A stretch of 22,415 nucleotides of DNA. Source: CAYURR01 sp964446745 (GTDB lineage: Bacteria > Bacillota > Clostridia > Lachnospirales > WQUN01). Below the pieces are notes generated by a model. The model had not been told where the DNA came from. It made no database searches and saw nothing but the letters and a program-made list of their open reading frames with translations. Below are positions 14,233 through 21,437 of the stretch, one piece after another. The stretch's first letter is position 1; each line of letters starts with the position of its first letter. The translations under genes were made by a program, and so were the position numbers. The DNA lies in assembly GCA_964446745.1 (NCBI GenBank), contig CAYURR010000028.1, positions 1-22,415 on the forward strand, written 5' to 3'.

Positions 14233-16274
14233 GCCACGCTCACCATCCCCACGGATTGTATCTCGGTAGACGGGTCTAATTCGTTATAGCTCAACACAAT
14301 GAGATCCGGTATCGCCTGCTCCACCAATCGCTTGAAATAAAGCCTGACTATCGGCGATGTCAATATAATCGGGAGCTTACCCATCGAGGTGAGCTTTAGT
14401 ATCTCGGAATTCAAGTTGTCAAATATTCGCTGTGTAGTCCCGGGATCCAGTGCAAGATATGATCCCTGCTCAGTCTGCTGCACATTATTCATTATCTGCT
14501 GCTCCAGTTCCGGATCAAGCGTAATAACCGCATTGGAATCCGAATCGAAGTATTTCTTTGAGATAGCGCGACGCAATACCTGCCTCACATATTCGGTGAG
14601 CATGTCGGTGTCTCTCGTCATATGCGCGTAGTCCGCGAGCGTCTCCATGATCGTCACGAGATCTCTGATCGAGATGCCCTCCTTGAGCAGGTTCGCAAGA
14701 ACCTTCTGCAGATCGCCGATACTCAAAAGCTTCGGGATCAATTCCTCCACAAGCACCGGATGGGTCTCCTTGACATGGTCGATAAGCTTCTGTACATCCT
14801 GACGTGACAGCAGCTCATGCAGATATCCTCTTATGACCTCAGTCAAGTGCGTCGCAATGATAGCCGTCGGATCCACGACCGTATATCCGAGTGCTTCAGC
14901 ACGTTCACGCTGCGCCTCCGATATCCAGAGTGCGGGTAAGCCCAAGAAAGGCTCGACCGTTTCGATACCGTCAATCTCCTCCTCAACATAACCCGGGTTC
15001 ATGGCCATGTAGTGGTCGAACATGATGTCGCCCTGTGCAACCTCTACACCCTTTATCAATATCTTATATTGGTTAGGCGCGAGCTTTATATAGTCGCGCA
15101 CGCGAATAACCGGTACCACTGCACCGAGCTCTATAGCTATCTGACGTCTGATCATAACCACACGATCCAATAGATCACCGCCCTGTGCGGCATCCACAAG
15201 AGGGATCAGTCCATATCCGAACTGTAAAAGTATCGGGTCGACATCGAGCAACGAAACAACGTTTTCATGCCGCCTTATCTCCGAGACCTCATCATCACCC
15301 TCTGTGATTTCCGTCTGCACAGACGCGACCTGGAGTTTGTTCTTCATAACGAACGAGAAACCCACGAGTATAATACCAAATGGTATAAATACCAATTTGG
15401 GCATGGGTGTAAAGATACCAAGAAGTGCAATGACACCACCTGTTATCGCAATAACGAGCGGCTGGCTGAACAGCTGCTTAATAACCGTAAACGAGATTTC
15501 GTTTTCGCTTGTAGCCTTTGTGACCAACAAGCCTGTCGCGACAGAGATCAACAGTGACGGGATCGAGCTGACCAACCCGTCACCGATAGTCATAATCGTA
15601 TAGAGCTGCGCGGCCTCTCCTATCGGGAGCTTCGTACCGGTTGCCATGCCGGTAGAACCCAAAACAATACCGCCGATGATGTTTATAAACGTAATCAAAA
15701 TACCCGCTATAGCGTCACCCTTGACAAACTTACTCGCACCGTCCATAGCGCCATAGAAATTCGATTCGTCCTGTATCTTCTTACGTCGATTCTTGGCCTG
15801 TTCCTCATCGATCAAGCCCGAGTTTAAGTCTGCGTCGATGGCCATCTGCTTACCTGGCATCGCATCAAGTGTAAAACGCGCCGTTACCTCAGCAACACGC
15901 TCGGAACCCTTAGTGATAACCATGAAGTTCACGAGTACGATGATAACGAAGATAATCGCACCGACGACAAGGTTACCGCCCGCGACAAAGCCGCCGAACG
16001 TGTTTATGACCTCGCCCGCATAACCCTTTAGCAAAATCATACGCGTCGTCGAGACATTCAACGACAGACGCACCAGCGTAGTCACGAGCAGGAGCGTCGG
16101 AAACAACGACATATCCAACGGCTCCTTTGAATACAACGCATTCAGCATGATAATAATCGCGAGCGACACGTTTAACATGAGCAAGAAGTCAATTAAAAAT
16201 GCCGGTAGCGGAAAGATTATAAAAAAAATGACCGCAATGATTAATGCGCCTAATACGGCTTCTCTTTGTTTCAT
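14229..16274 (-). CDS. flhA: Flagellar export gate protein FlhA
   Basis: FlhA is the major proton-driven export gate subunit; its nonameric ring of cytoplasmic domains docks chaperone-substrate complexes. The 681-residue protein has about eight membrane helices in the first 320 residues. The FHIPEP-family signature RFTLDAMPGKQMAIDAD (about 140) lies in the cytoplasmic loop, followed by the conserved basic EEQAKNRRKK. A flexible linker (about 315-345, acidic) leads to the roughly 340-residue cytoplasmic domain. GAGGG lies 6 bases before the ATG. A 76-base gap separates it from flhB, the widest in the window, and it overlaps flhF by 4 bases. There is no sign of truncation. Confidence 0.96.
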   Translation of the reverse strand: MKQREAVLGALIIAVIFFIIFPLPAFLIDFLLMLNVSLAIIIMLNALYSKEPLDMSLFPTLLLVTTLVRLSLNVSTTRMILLKGYAGEVINTFGGFVAGGNLVVGAIIFVIIVLVNFMVITKGSERVAEVTARFTLDAMPGKQMAIDADLNSGLIDEEQAKNRRKKIQDESNFYGAMDGASKFVKGDAIAGILITFINIIGGIVLGSTGMATGTKLPIGEAAQLYTIMTIGDGLVSSIPSLLISVATGLLVTKATSENEISFTVIKQLFSQPLVIAITGGVIALLGIFTPMPKLVFIPFGIILVGFSFVMKNKLQVASVQTEITEGDDEVSEIRRHENVVSLLDVDPILLQFGYGLIPLVDAAQGGDLLDRVVMIRRQIAIELGAVVPVIRVRDYIKLAPNQYKILIKGVEVAQGDIMFDHYMAMNPGYVEEEIDGIETVEPFLGLPALWISEAQRERAEALGYTVVDPTAIIATHLTEVIRGYLHELLSRQDVQKLIDHVKETHPVLVEELIPKLLSIGDLQKVLANLLKEGISIRDLVTIMETLADYAHMTRDTDMLTEYVRQVLRRAISKKYFDSDSNAVITLDPELEQQIMNNVQQTEQGSYLALDPGTTQRIFDNLNSEILKLTSMGKLPIILTSPIVRLYFKRLVEQAIPDLIVLSYNELDPSTEIQSVGMVSVA

Positions 16275-16350
16275 TTAATCCCTCACTGTGCAGAATTGTC
16301 ACTTGTTCAATATAATACAACAAATCCGGCAATTTTGCTATGAATTATTC

Positions 16351-17445
16351 TTATGATACTTTGTTTTTTATTCTATATACAAATGCTAATATCTCCGCCA
16401 CAGCCTGATACAGTTCCGGTGGGATCTCCCTACCGATATCAACCGTCGCGTACAATGTCCGCGCGAGATCTTTGTTTTCTACGATCTCTACACCGTTTTC
16501 CTTTGCCTTGTCTTTTATGCGCTTGGCCATAAAGTCTGCGCCCTTCGCGACTACCACGGGTGCTACACCGGCCGAACGATCATACTTTAGCGCTACCGCA
16601 AAGTGGGTCGGGTTTGTGATGACCACATCTGCTTGCGGTACGGACTGCATCATGCGTCGCATTGAAATCTCACGCATCTTACTTTTTATGCGGCCCTTGA
16701 TCTCCGGATTACCCTCGGACTGCTTCATTTCTTCCTTTATCTCATGCTTGGACATTCGCAATTCCTTTTCATTTTTTAGAAACGTATATCCAAAATCGAA
16801 CGCCGCAACGAGCACAAACCACGCACCTACAGCCATTGCAACGCTCACGACTAAGTTTGCTAGATAGAATATGGCCTGCAGAAAATCCATATCCATCAGC
16901 ATGAATATCATGTTCAATTCCTTTTTTATGATGCCGTAGATAACCATGATAATAATCGCAAATTTTACGAGCGACTTACCCAAATCCACTAACGCCTGCA
17001 CCTTAAACAAACGCTTAAAGCCGCTGATCGGGTTCAGTTTCGAGAGCTTTGGCATCAATGGCTTTGTGGTAATATGCCAGCCCACCTGTGCAAGGCTTGC
17101 CAATAGCCCAAATCCCATCGAGGCAAGCAGCACAGGCATAGCGATGAGCAACGACTGCATAAACAGATATGTGACCAGATGCGAAATATAATCAACATCA
17201 AACAATCTATCGAAATCCGCGACCAACCTGAAGCTGTAGTCAAATACGCTGATGAGCTTTTGAAACATCCAGTAGGCACAGAGCTTGAGCACAAAAAAGA
17301 CACCCAAAAACAAGGCAACCGTCGTGACATCAGGGCTTTTTACAACCTGACCTTCCTCACGTGCCTTTTGACGTTTTTTAGGTGTCGCTTTTTCGGTTTT
17401 TTCGCCTTCATCGAAGAAAAAGAGGTTTATCTTAAGGAGGGTCAT
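16351..17445 (-). CDS. flhB: Flagellar export switch protein FlhB
   Basis: FlhB sits in the export gate and switches substrate class from rod/hook to filament after self-cleavage. The 364-residue protein begins LFFFDEGEKTEKATPKKRQKAR (9-30), the conserved amphipathic N-terminus. It has four membrane helices (within about 40-215) and a cytoplasmic domain with the autocleavage site NPTH (278-281) inside ITNPTHFAVALKYD. All catalytic elements are intact. The ATG overlaps the fliR stop (ATGA), and AGAGGA lies about 7 bases upstream. FliR and FlhB are fused in some Clostridia; here they are separate but coupled. Confidence 0.96.
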   Translation of the reverse strand: MTLLKINLFFFDEGEKTEKATPKKRQKAREEGQVVKSPDVTTVALFLGVFFVLKLCAYWMFQKLISVFDYSFRLVADFDRLFDVDYISHLVTYLFMQSLLIAMPVLLASMGFGLLASLAQVGWHITTKPLMPKLSKLNPISGFKRLFKVQALVDLGKSLVKFAIIIMVIYGIIKKELNMIFMLMDMDFLQAIFYLANLVVSVAMAVGAWFVLVAAFDFGYTFLKNEKELRMSKHEIKEEMKQSEGNPEIKGRIKSKMREISMRRMMQSVPQADVVITNPTHFAVALKYDRSAGVAPVVVAKGADFMAKRIKDKAKENGVEIVENKDLARTLYATVDIGREIPPELYQAVAEILAFVYRIKNKVS

Positions 17446-18236
17446 GGAGACATTCCTCTCACGATATTGACAACAGCTTGATATCCGTCATCGAAAGTCA
17501 TTGTATAGACCGACGACAGCAACGGGGTAAGGATAACCATTAGTAAAAGGCCTGCAAGGAGCTTGATGGGCAACCCGACTACAAATACATTCATATTCGG
17601 AACAGCCTTTACGAGTAGACCCATCGATACATCGATAACAAGTATAGAACCAACCACCGGCAGAGCCATCCGCACCGCCGATACGATAAAGACTGCTAAT
17701 AGCTGCAATATATTCCACGCTAATCCAGGATTTCCCAATATATTTGCGCTGCCTATCGGCAGCTTTTCAAATGAAAGATAGACCGCCGTTATAAACGCGT
17801 TCAACCCACCTGTTTGCACGAGCAGTACCGAGATAACAAAATAGTATAGATTTCCTACAACCGGGACTTGCATCTGTGTAAACGGGTCCAAGATATTGAC
17901 CATCGACAAACCAATTTGAAAGTCGATTAGCTGCCCCGCAAAGTAGACGATATTAAACACCATATATACAACAAACCCGATCAAAAAACCTACTGCGAAT
18001 TCCAATACGAGCAAATAAACATATCCGGGCAACGAGTTATTGTATGTGACTGTCCCGACCACTCCGGAGCTATAAACCAAGACCGCAAAGCCAATAGAAA
18101 AGCCCATTCGCAGAGTAGAATTGAAATTTTGCCCGGAGAAAACTGGAAAAATAATCGTAAAAGCCAAAAAGCGGATAAATATTAATAACAACACATCTAT
18201 ACTGTTATAAAGCTCAATCAGTGTATATGCAGTCAT
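17442..18236 (-). CDS. fliR: Flagellar export gate protein FliR
   Basis: FliR is one subunit of the FliP5-FliQ4-FliR1 helical pore of the flagellar type III export gate. The 264-residue protein is almost entirely hydrophobic with about six membrane segments. It contains family landmarks such as RFLAFTIIFPVFS near the N-terminus, GQLIDFQIGLSMVNILDP near the middle and GLLVKAVPNMNVFVVGLPIK toward the end. Its ATG overlaps the fliQ stop (TAATG) and no good ribosome binding site is present, so it should depend on translation of fliQ. Its end overlaps flhB. Confidence 0.95.
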   Translation of the reverse strand: MTAYTLIELYNSIDVLLLIFIRFLAFTIIFPVFSGQNFNSTLRMGFSIGFAVLVYSSGVVGTVTYNNSLPGYVYLLVLEFAVGFLIGFVVYMVFNIVYFAGQLIDFQIGLSMVNILDPFTQMQVPVVGNLYYFVISVLLVQTGGLNAFITAVYLSFEKLPIGSANILGNPGLAWNILQLLAVFIVSAVRMALPVVGSILVIDVSMGLLVKAVPNMNVFVVGLPIKLLAGLLLMVILTPLLSSVYTMTFDDGYQAVVNIVRGMSP

Positions 18237-18511
18237 TACTTTGGTATCAGCATCATTGGAATGCTTGCATATAGGCGTTGCATATAATCAGTCAATGTTG
18301 TCAATATAAACGGTCCGAAAATGACCAATGATAGCAACACCGCAACTATCTTAGGGATAAACGCAAGCGTAGGCTCCTGAATGGATGTCACCGTCTGAAA
18401 GATACTAACTAATACGCCAACCGCAAGCCCCATTAGAAGCGGTGGTGCCGCACAGGTCACGATCGTGAACAATCCGTCCCTGACCAAATCGATTACAGCT
18501 TCCTGTGTCAT
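18236..18511 (-). CDS. fliQ: Flagellar export gate protein FliQ
   Basis: This is the 91-residue, two-helix FliQ subunit of the export pore. The sequence has the typical family course: an amphipathic start (TQEAVIDLVRDGL), the first helix with PPLLMGLAVGVLVSIFQTVTS, the conserved QEPTLAFIPK loop and a second helix. The length equals the usual 89-91 residues. GGGG lies about 10 bases before the ATG at 18511. It follows fliP after 28 bases and overlaps fliR by one base. Confidence 0.95.
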   Translation of the reverse strand: MTQEAVIDLVRDGLFTIVTCAAPPLLMGLAVGVLVSIFQTVTSIQEPTLAFIPKIVAVLLSLVIFGPFILTTLTDYMQRLYASIPMMLIPK

Positions 18512-18539
18512 TCAATCAACCCCTTTTGTATGGAGTAAG

Positions 18540-19298
18540 CTATTTGAAGGTTCTGACTATCGTCTCGATAAATAATGACCAGCCACCGCCCATTATAAAT
18601 AACATAATCTTAAACGGCATCGAGATCATAGCCGGAGGCAGCATCATCATACCCATAGCCATAAGCACGGAGGCTACGACCATATCGATGACAATAAACG
18701 GCAGGTAAACCAAAAAGCCTATCTTGAAGCCCTTCGTGAGCTCACCAACAATAAACGCGGGTATCAAAACCCGATCCGGCACCTGTTCACCCTCGACATA
18801 TGTGTAGTTGGCCAATTCCGCAAACAAAGCTATATCGCGATCCTCTGCCTGTGCATCCATGAACTCACGTATCGGCTGCATACCTGCCTCATACGCCTGA
18901 CGCTGTGATAGCGCACCCGCCGAATATGGCTTTATAGCATCATCATTTATACGCGTAAACGTAGGGCCCATGACAAATAATGTCATGAACAATGCAAGCC
19001 CTATAAGTACCTGATTAGGCGGCATCTGCTGAGTACCGAGCGCTGCGCGTAGAAAGTGCAACGACATGATAAAACGCGTGAAGCTCGTAAGCATAATCAG
19101 CAGTGACGGCGCCAATGTGATGATGCTAATCAGGAAGAATATCTGCAGTGTCGAAACTACCTGCTGTGGGTCATCCGTACCGTTTAGACTTACATTCACA
19201 GAGGGGATAGGTATATTGGCCGCATAGGCGGTATTAACCGTGAACACACATAATAAGCCGCAGATAACCAAAAACGCGAACAGCCTATTTATTTTCAT
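18540..19298 (-). CDS. fliP: Flagellar export gate protein FliP
   Basis: FliP forms the five-fold core of the export gate. From the start used here it has 252 residues. A cleavable-type signal peptide (about 1-26, ending TAYA) leads to the mature N-terminus and then four membrane helices. Landmarks are TLAPSLLIMLTSFTRFIMSL and ALGTQQMPPNQVLIGLALF in the first half and GFLVYLPFIVIDMVVASVLM in the second, all intact. The start at 19298 has AAGGA 8 bases upstream and places the signal sequence at the N-terminus. The frame could open at 19370, but that would add 24 non-hydrophobic residues before the signal peptide. The start lies 14 bases inside the end of fliO. Confidence 0.95.
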   Translation of the reverse strand: MKINRLFAFLVICGLLCVFTVNTAYAANIPIPSVNVSLNGTDDPQQVVSTLQIFFLISIITLAPSLLIMLTSFTRFIMSLHFLRAALGTQQMPPNQVLIGLALFMTLFVMGPTFTRINDDAIKPYSAGALSQRQAYEAGMQPIREFMDAQAEDRDIALFAELANYTYVEGEQVPDRVLIPAFIVGELTKGFKIGFLVYLPFIVIDMVVASVLMAMGMMMLPPAMISMPFKIMLFIMGGGWSLFIETIVRTFK

Positions 19299-19728
19299 CT
19301 GTATTGTCCTTTTCCTCCGGTTTGTTATTGATCGGAAACAAATGCCGGTTGAGGTACTTTTCAAAAACATTTGTTACTTCTACCCTCTCAGGCGGGATAT
19401 TGATATCCGAGGGGTCTACATCGGCCAGAAACTGTACCCTGTCTTTCGAGACCCCCAGCAAAACAACGCGCTTACCGACCTGCACGAGCTGAATGCTACT
19501 AGTGATATTTAATGTATACGTATCGATGACACGTATATTCGCACCCATACGCTTGTATCGTGATGAGGCGAGCCACTTTGTAGACGCATACGCCAAGACC
19601 AATATAAGTACAAACGCCGCGATAAACTTGATGTAAAAAAACTGGTCTATCATACCAAATGAATTAGACCAGTTGCTTTGTTCTGTGGTTTTTGTTGCAA
19701 GAAACAACTGCATAGATAAGGAGCCCAT
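19285..19728 (-). CDS. fliO: Flagellar export accessory protein FliO (FliZ in Bacillus)
   Basis: FliO is a small membrane protein that helps assemble the FliP ring. The 147-residue protein has one membrane helix (about 32-50: IKFIAAFVLILVLAYAST). A basic stretch follows, then the FliO soluble domain with VIDTYTLNITSSIQLVQVGKRVVLLGVS, whose L-x3-x-S-x-xLVxVGxRxxLLGVS pattern is typical. There is no clear cleavable signal peptide, unlike Bacillus FliZ. The ATG at 19728 has AAGG 8 bases upstream. Its position just before fliP is the standard one; the two genes overlap by 14 bases. Confidence 0.88.
   Translation of the reverse strand: MGSLSMQLFLATKTTEQSNWSNSFGMIDQFFYIKFIAAFVLILVLAYASTKWLASSRYKRMGANIRVIDTYTLNITSSIQLVQVGKRVVLLGVSKDRVQFLADVDPSDINIPPERVEVTNVFEKYLNRHLFPINNKPEEKDNTDENK
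19307..19311 (-). promoter_or_regulatory. Ribosome binding site that fixes the fliP start
   Basis: AAGGA on the minus strand, within the last codons of fliO, is 8 bases before the ATG at 19298-19296. A second purine block (GGAGG, 19314-19318) lies further upstream. Together with the signal peptide it supports 19298 as the start. Confidence 0.65.
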
Positions 19729-19751
19729 CGGAAAACCTTCCTACTATAAAG

Positions 19752-19771
19752 CAGCTCTTATAAGATAGCTG
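19752..19771 (-). repeat. Imperfect inverted repeat between cheY and fliO
   Basis: The 50-base gap between cheY and fliO contains a palindrome-like segment: CAGCT at one end, AGCTG at the other and TTATAA near the centre, with two mismatches between. Flanking A3 and T3 could add weak pairs. No uninterrupted U-tract follows, so it is a poor Rho-independent terminator. It may be a processing or attenuation hairpin, or chance. Confidence 0.3.
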
Positions 19772-19778
19772 TTTTGTA

Positions 19779-20141
19779 TTAGCCTATTACCTTCTGTACT
19801 GCTTCGAGAACCCTGTCGTTTGCAAAAGGCTTTACGATAAAGTCCCTTGCACCGGCTTGAATAGCTTCGATAACCATCGCTTGCTGGCCCATTGCAGAAC
19901 ACATGATAATAAGAGCGTTCCCGTCGACCGCACGGATACCTTTGGCAGCATCAATTCCGTTCATCTCGGGCATGGTGATATCCATGATAACTAAATCAGG
20001 TCTCAGTTCATTGTACCTCTCGATAGCCTTAAGGCCGTTTTCAGCTTCACCGACGACCTCGTAACCACTTTTGGTAAGAATGTCTTTTAACAACATCCTC
20101 ATAAAAGCAGCATCGTCTACCAAAAGTATCCTCTTACCCAT
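19779..20141 (-). CDS. cheY: Chemotaxis response regulator CheY
   Basis: This 120-residue single receiver domain carries the phosphorylation signal to the motor switch. All active residues are present: the acidic pair Asp9-Asp10, phospho-acceptor Asp54 in VIMDITMPEMNG, Ser82 in CSAMG (the Thr/Ser position) and Lys104 in VKPF. In Bacillus-type chemotaxis CheY-P binds FliM/FliY and promotes counter-clockwise rotation, and FliY and CheC dephosphorylate it; all four genes are in this window. AAGGAG lies about 9 bases before the ATG. The gene follows fliY after 24 bases, its usual position in Firmicutes. The kinase CheA is not in the window. Confidence 0.95.
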   Translation of the reverse strand: MGKRILLVDDAAFMRMLLKDILTKSGYEVVGEAENGLKAIERYNELRPDLVIMDITMPEMNGIDAAKGIRAVDGNALIIMCSAMGQQAMVIEAIQAGARDFIVKPFANDRVLEAVQKVIG

Positions 20142-20165
20142 AAATCATTCACTCCTTAAAAGTTA

Positions 20166-21437
20166 TCAAATTCGTTTTTCGACGCTTATTATATCGGTAA
20201 TACGAACAGCATAATTCTCTTCTATCACGACTACCTCGCCTTTAGCGACAAACTTGCCGTTTACCATTATGTCAATATGCTCACCCGCGAGCTTATCAAG
20301 CTCAACGATAGTACCCGGCGAAAACTCCAATATCTCCTTGATCTTCTTTGATGTCCTACCGAGCTCAACAGTAACCTCGAGCGGTACATCCATAATGATC
20401 TCAATATTTTCCTTTTGCTGGTACACCGATCCCGCGTCAAAGTTTTGAAACTGAGCCGGAGAAACGACTTGAGGATTACCCGTGGGTTGAGAATACGAAT
20501 AAGAATTCGGAGGCGGATACATACCCTGCTGCGTCATGCCTTGCACTCCCATCTGTGGATTTGAATACATCTGCGGTCCATATTGCGGAGGCGGCATTTG
20601 CTGGTATGCCTGCTGCTGTGCGTATTGCGGTGGCGGAGCCGCAGCCTGTGTCGGCGTTTGTGGAGCCGATGGCTGGGGTGCCGCTGCGGGTGTAGACGAT
20701 GCGGCAGTAGATGAAGCCGCAGGTTGTGAATCGTTCATACCACCCGTAAGCGTCTCTACTATATCATAAGCGAATTGAATAGGCAATATTTGCATAATTT
20801 CACTATCTATTAACGTGCCGATCTGCATCCTAAACGACGAACAAACAACCGTCTCCGTAAGGCCAAAGCCTAGGTTTTCAAAAAACGAATCATCTGAGAA
20901 ATCCAGAACGAATGCCTGAGGTGTATCTATATCTATCTTTCTCTTGATAAGGGATGACATCGATGTAGACGATGAGCCGACCATCTGGTTCATAGCCTCG
21001 CTTATAGCGCTCATATCAAGCTCTGTGAGCGGTGTGCCAGGCTCTATCTCACCATTACCACCCATCATGAGGTTGGCTATGATCTTGACATCATCCTGCT
21101 TTAATATCAATACGTTAGCACCGCGGATACCCACTGTGTATTCCACGCGGATGCCGACACAAGGCCTGTCATAGCTTGAGGATATCTCTTTAAAATTTGA
21201 TAACTTTACTTTAGGTGTGGTTATTTCTACCTTTTGATTCAGCAGAGCAAAGAGGGTTGTGGCAGACGTTCCCATACTGATATTGCCTATCTCGCCGATA
21301 ACGTCTATCTGTTCGTTGGTCAACGCTGACTGATCAATCTCTGAATCCGTATCGTCAAACGAGCTGCTATCTATGGTTTCCGTAGCGCCTCCGCCCAACA
21401 AAGCATTGATCTCTTCCTGAGACAACACATCTCCCAT
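20166..21437 (-). CDS. fliY: Flagellar switch protein FliY (CheC-FliN fusion)
   Basis: FliY is a C-ring switch protein and CheY-P phosphatase. The 423-residue protein has four parts. The N-terminal CheY-P-binding peptide is VLSQEEINALL (4-14). The CheC-like domain has two phosphatase sites: IGEIGN (Glu49, Asn52) and ISEAMN (Glu147, Asn150). A linker of roughly 100 residues (about 235-340) is almost all Pro, Gln, Ala, Tyr, Gly and Ser. The C-terminal FliN/SpoA domain (about 345-423) contains VPLEVTVELGRT and the ending EENYAVRITDII. AAGGAGG precedes the ATG, which overlaps the fliM stop (TAATG). The linker is long and low in complexity, but length and domains otherwise fit Firmicutes FliY. Confidence 0.95.
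   Translation of the reverse strand: MGDVLSQEEINALLGGGATETIDSSSFDDTDSEIDQSALTNEQIDVIGEIGNISMGTSATTLFALLNQKVEITTPKVKLSNFKEISSSYDRPCVGIRVEYTVGIRGANVLILKQDDVKIIANLMMGGNGEIEPGTPLTELDMSAISEAMNQMVGSSSTSMSSLIKRKIDIDTPQAFVLDFSDDSFFENLGFGLTETVVCSSFRMQIGTLIDSEIMQILPIQFAYDIVETLTGGMNDSQPAASSTAASSTPAAAPQPSAPQTPTQAAAPPPQYAQQQAYQQMPPPQYGPQMYSNPQMGVQGMTQQGMYPPPNSYSYSQPTGNPQVVSPAQFQNFDAGSVYQQKENIEIIMDVPLEVTVELGRTSKKIKEILEFSPGTIVELDKLAGEHIDIMVNGKFVAKGEVVVIEENYAVRITDIISVEKRI

Noticed and set aside
13655..14269. Open plus-strand frame of 204 codons opposite the flhF B domain
   Set aside because: It is a shadow of the low-complexity Ala/Pro/Lys region of flhF, with no motif.
19299..19370. Longer N-terminus for FliP
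   Set aside because: It would place 24 polar residues before a clear signal peptide, and the ATG at 19298 has its own ribosome binding site.
19748..19778. Rho-independent terminator after cheY
   Set aside because: The inverted repeat has mismatches, a short GC-poor stem and no uninterrupted T-tract downstream on the minus strand. It is listed only as a weak repeat.
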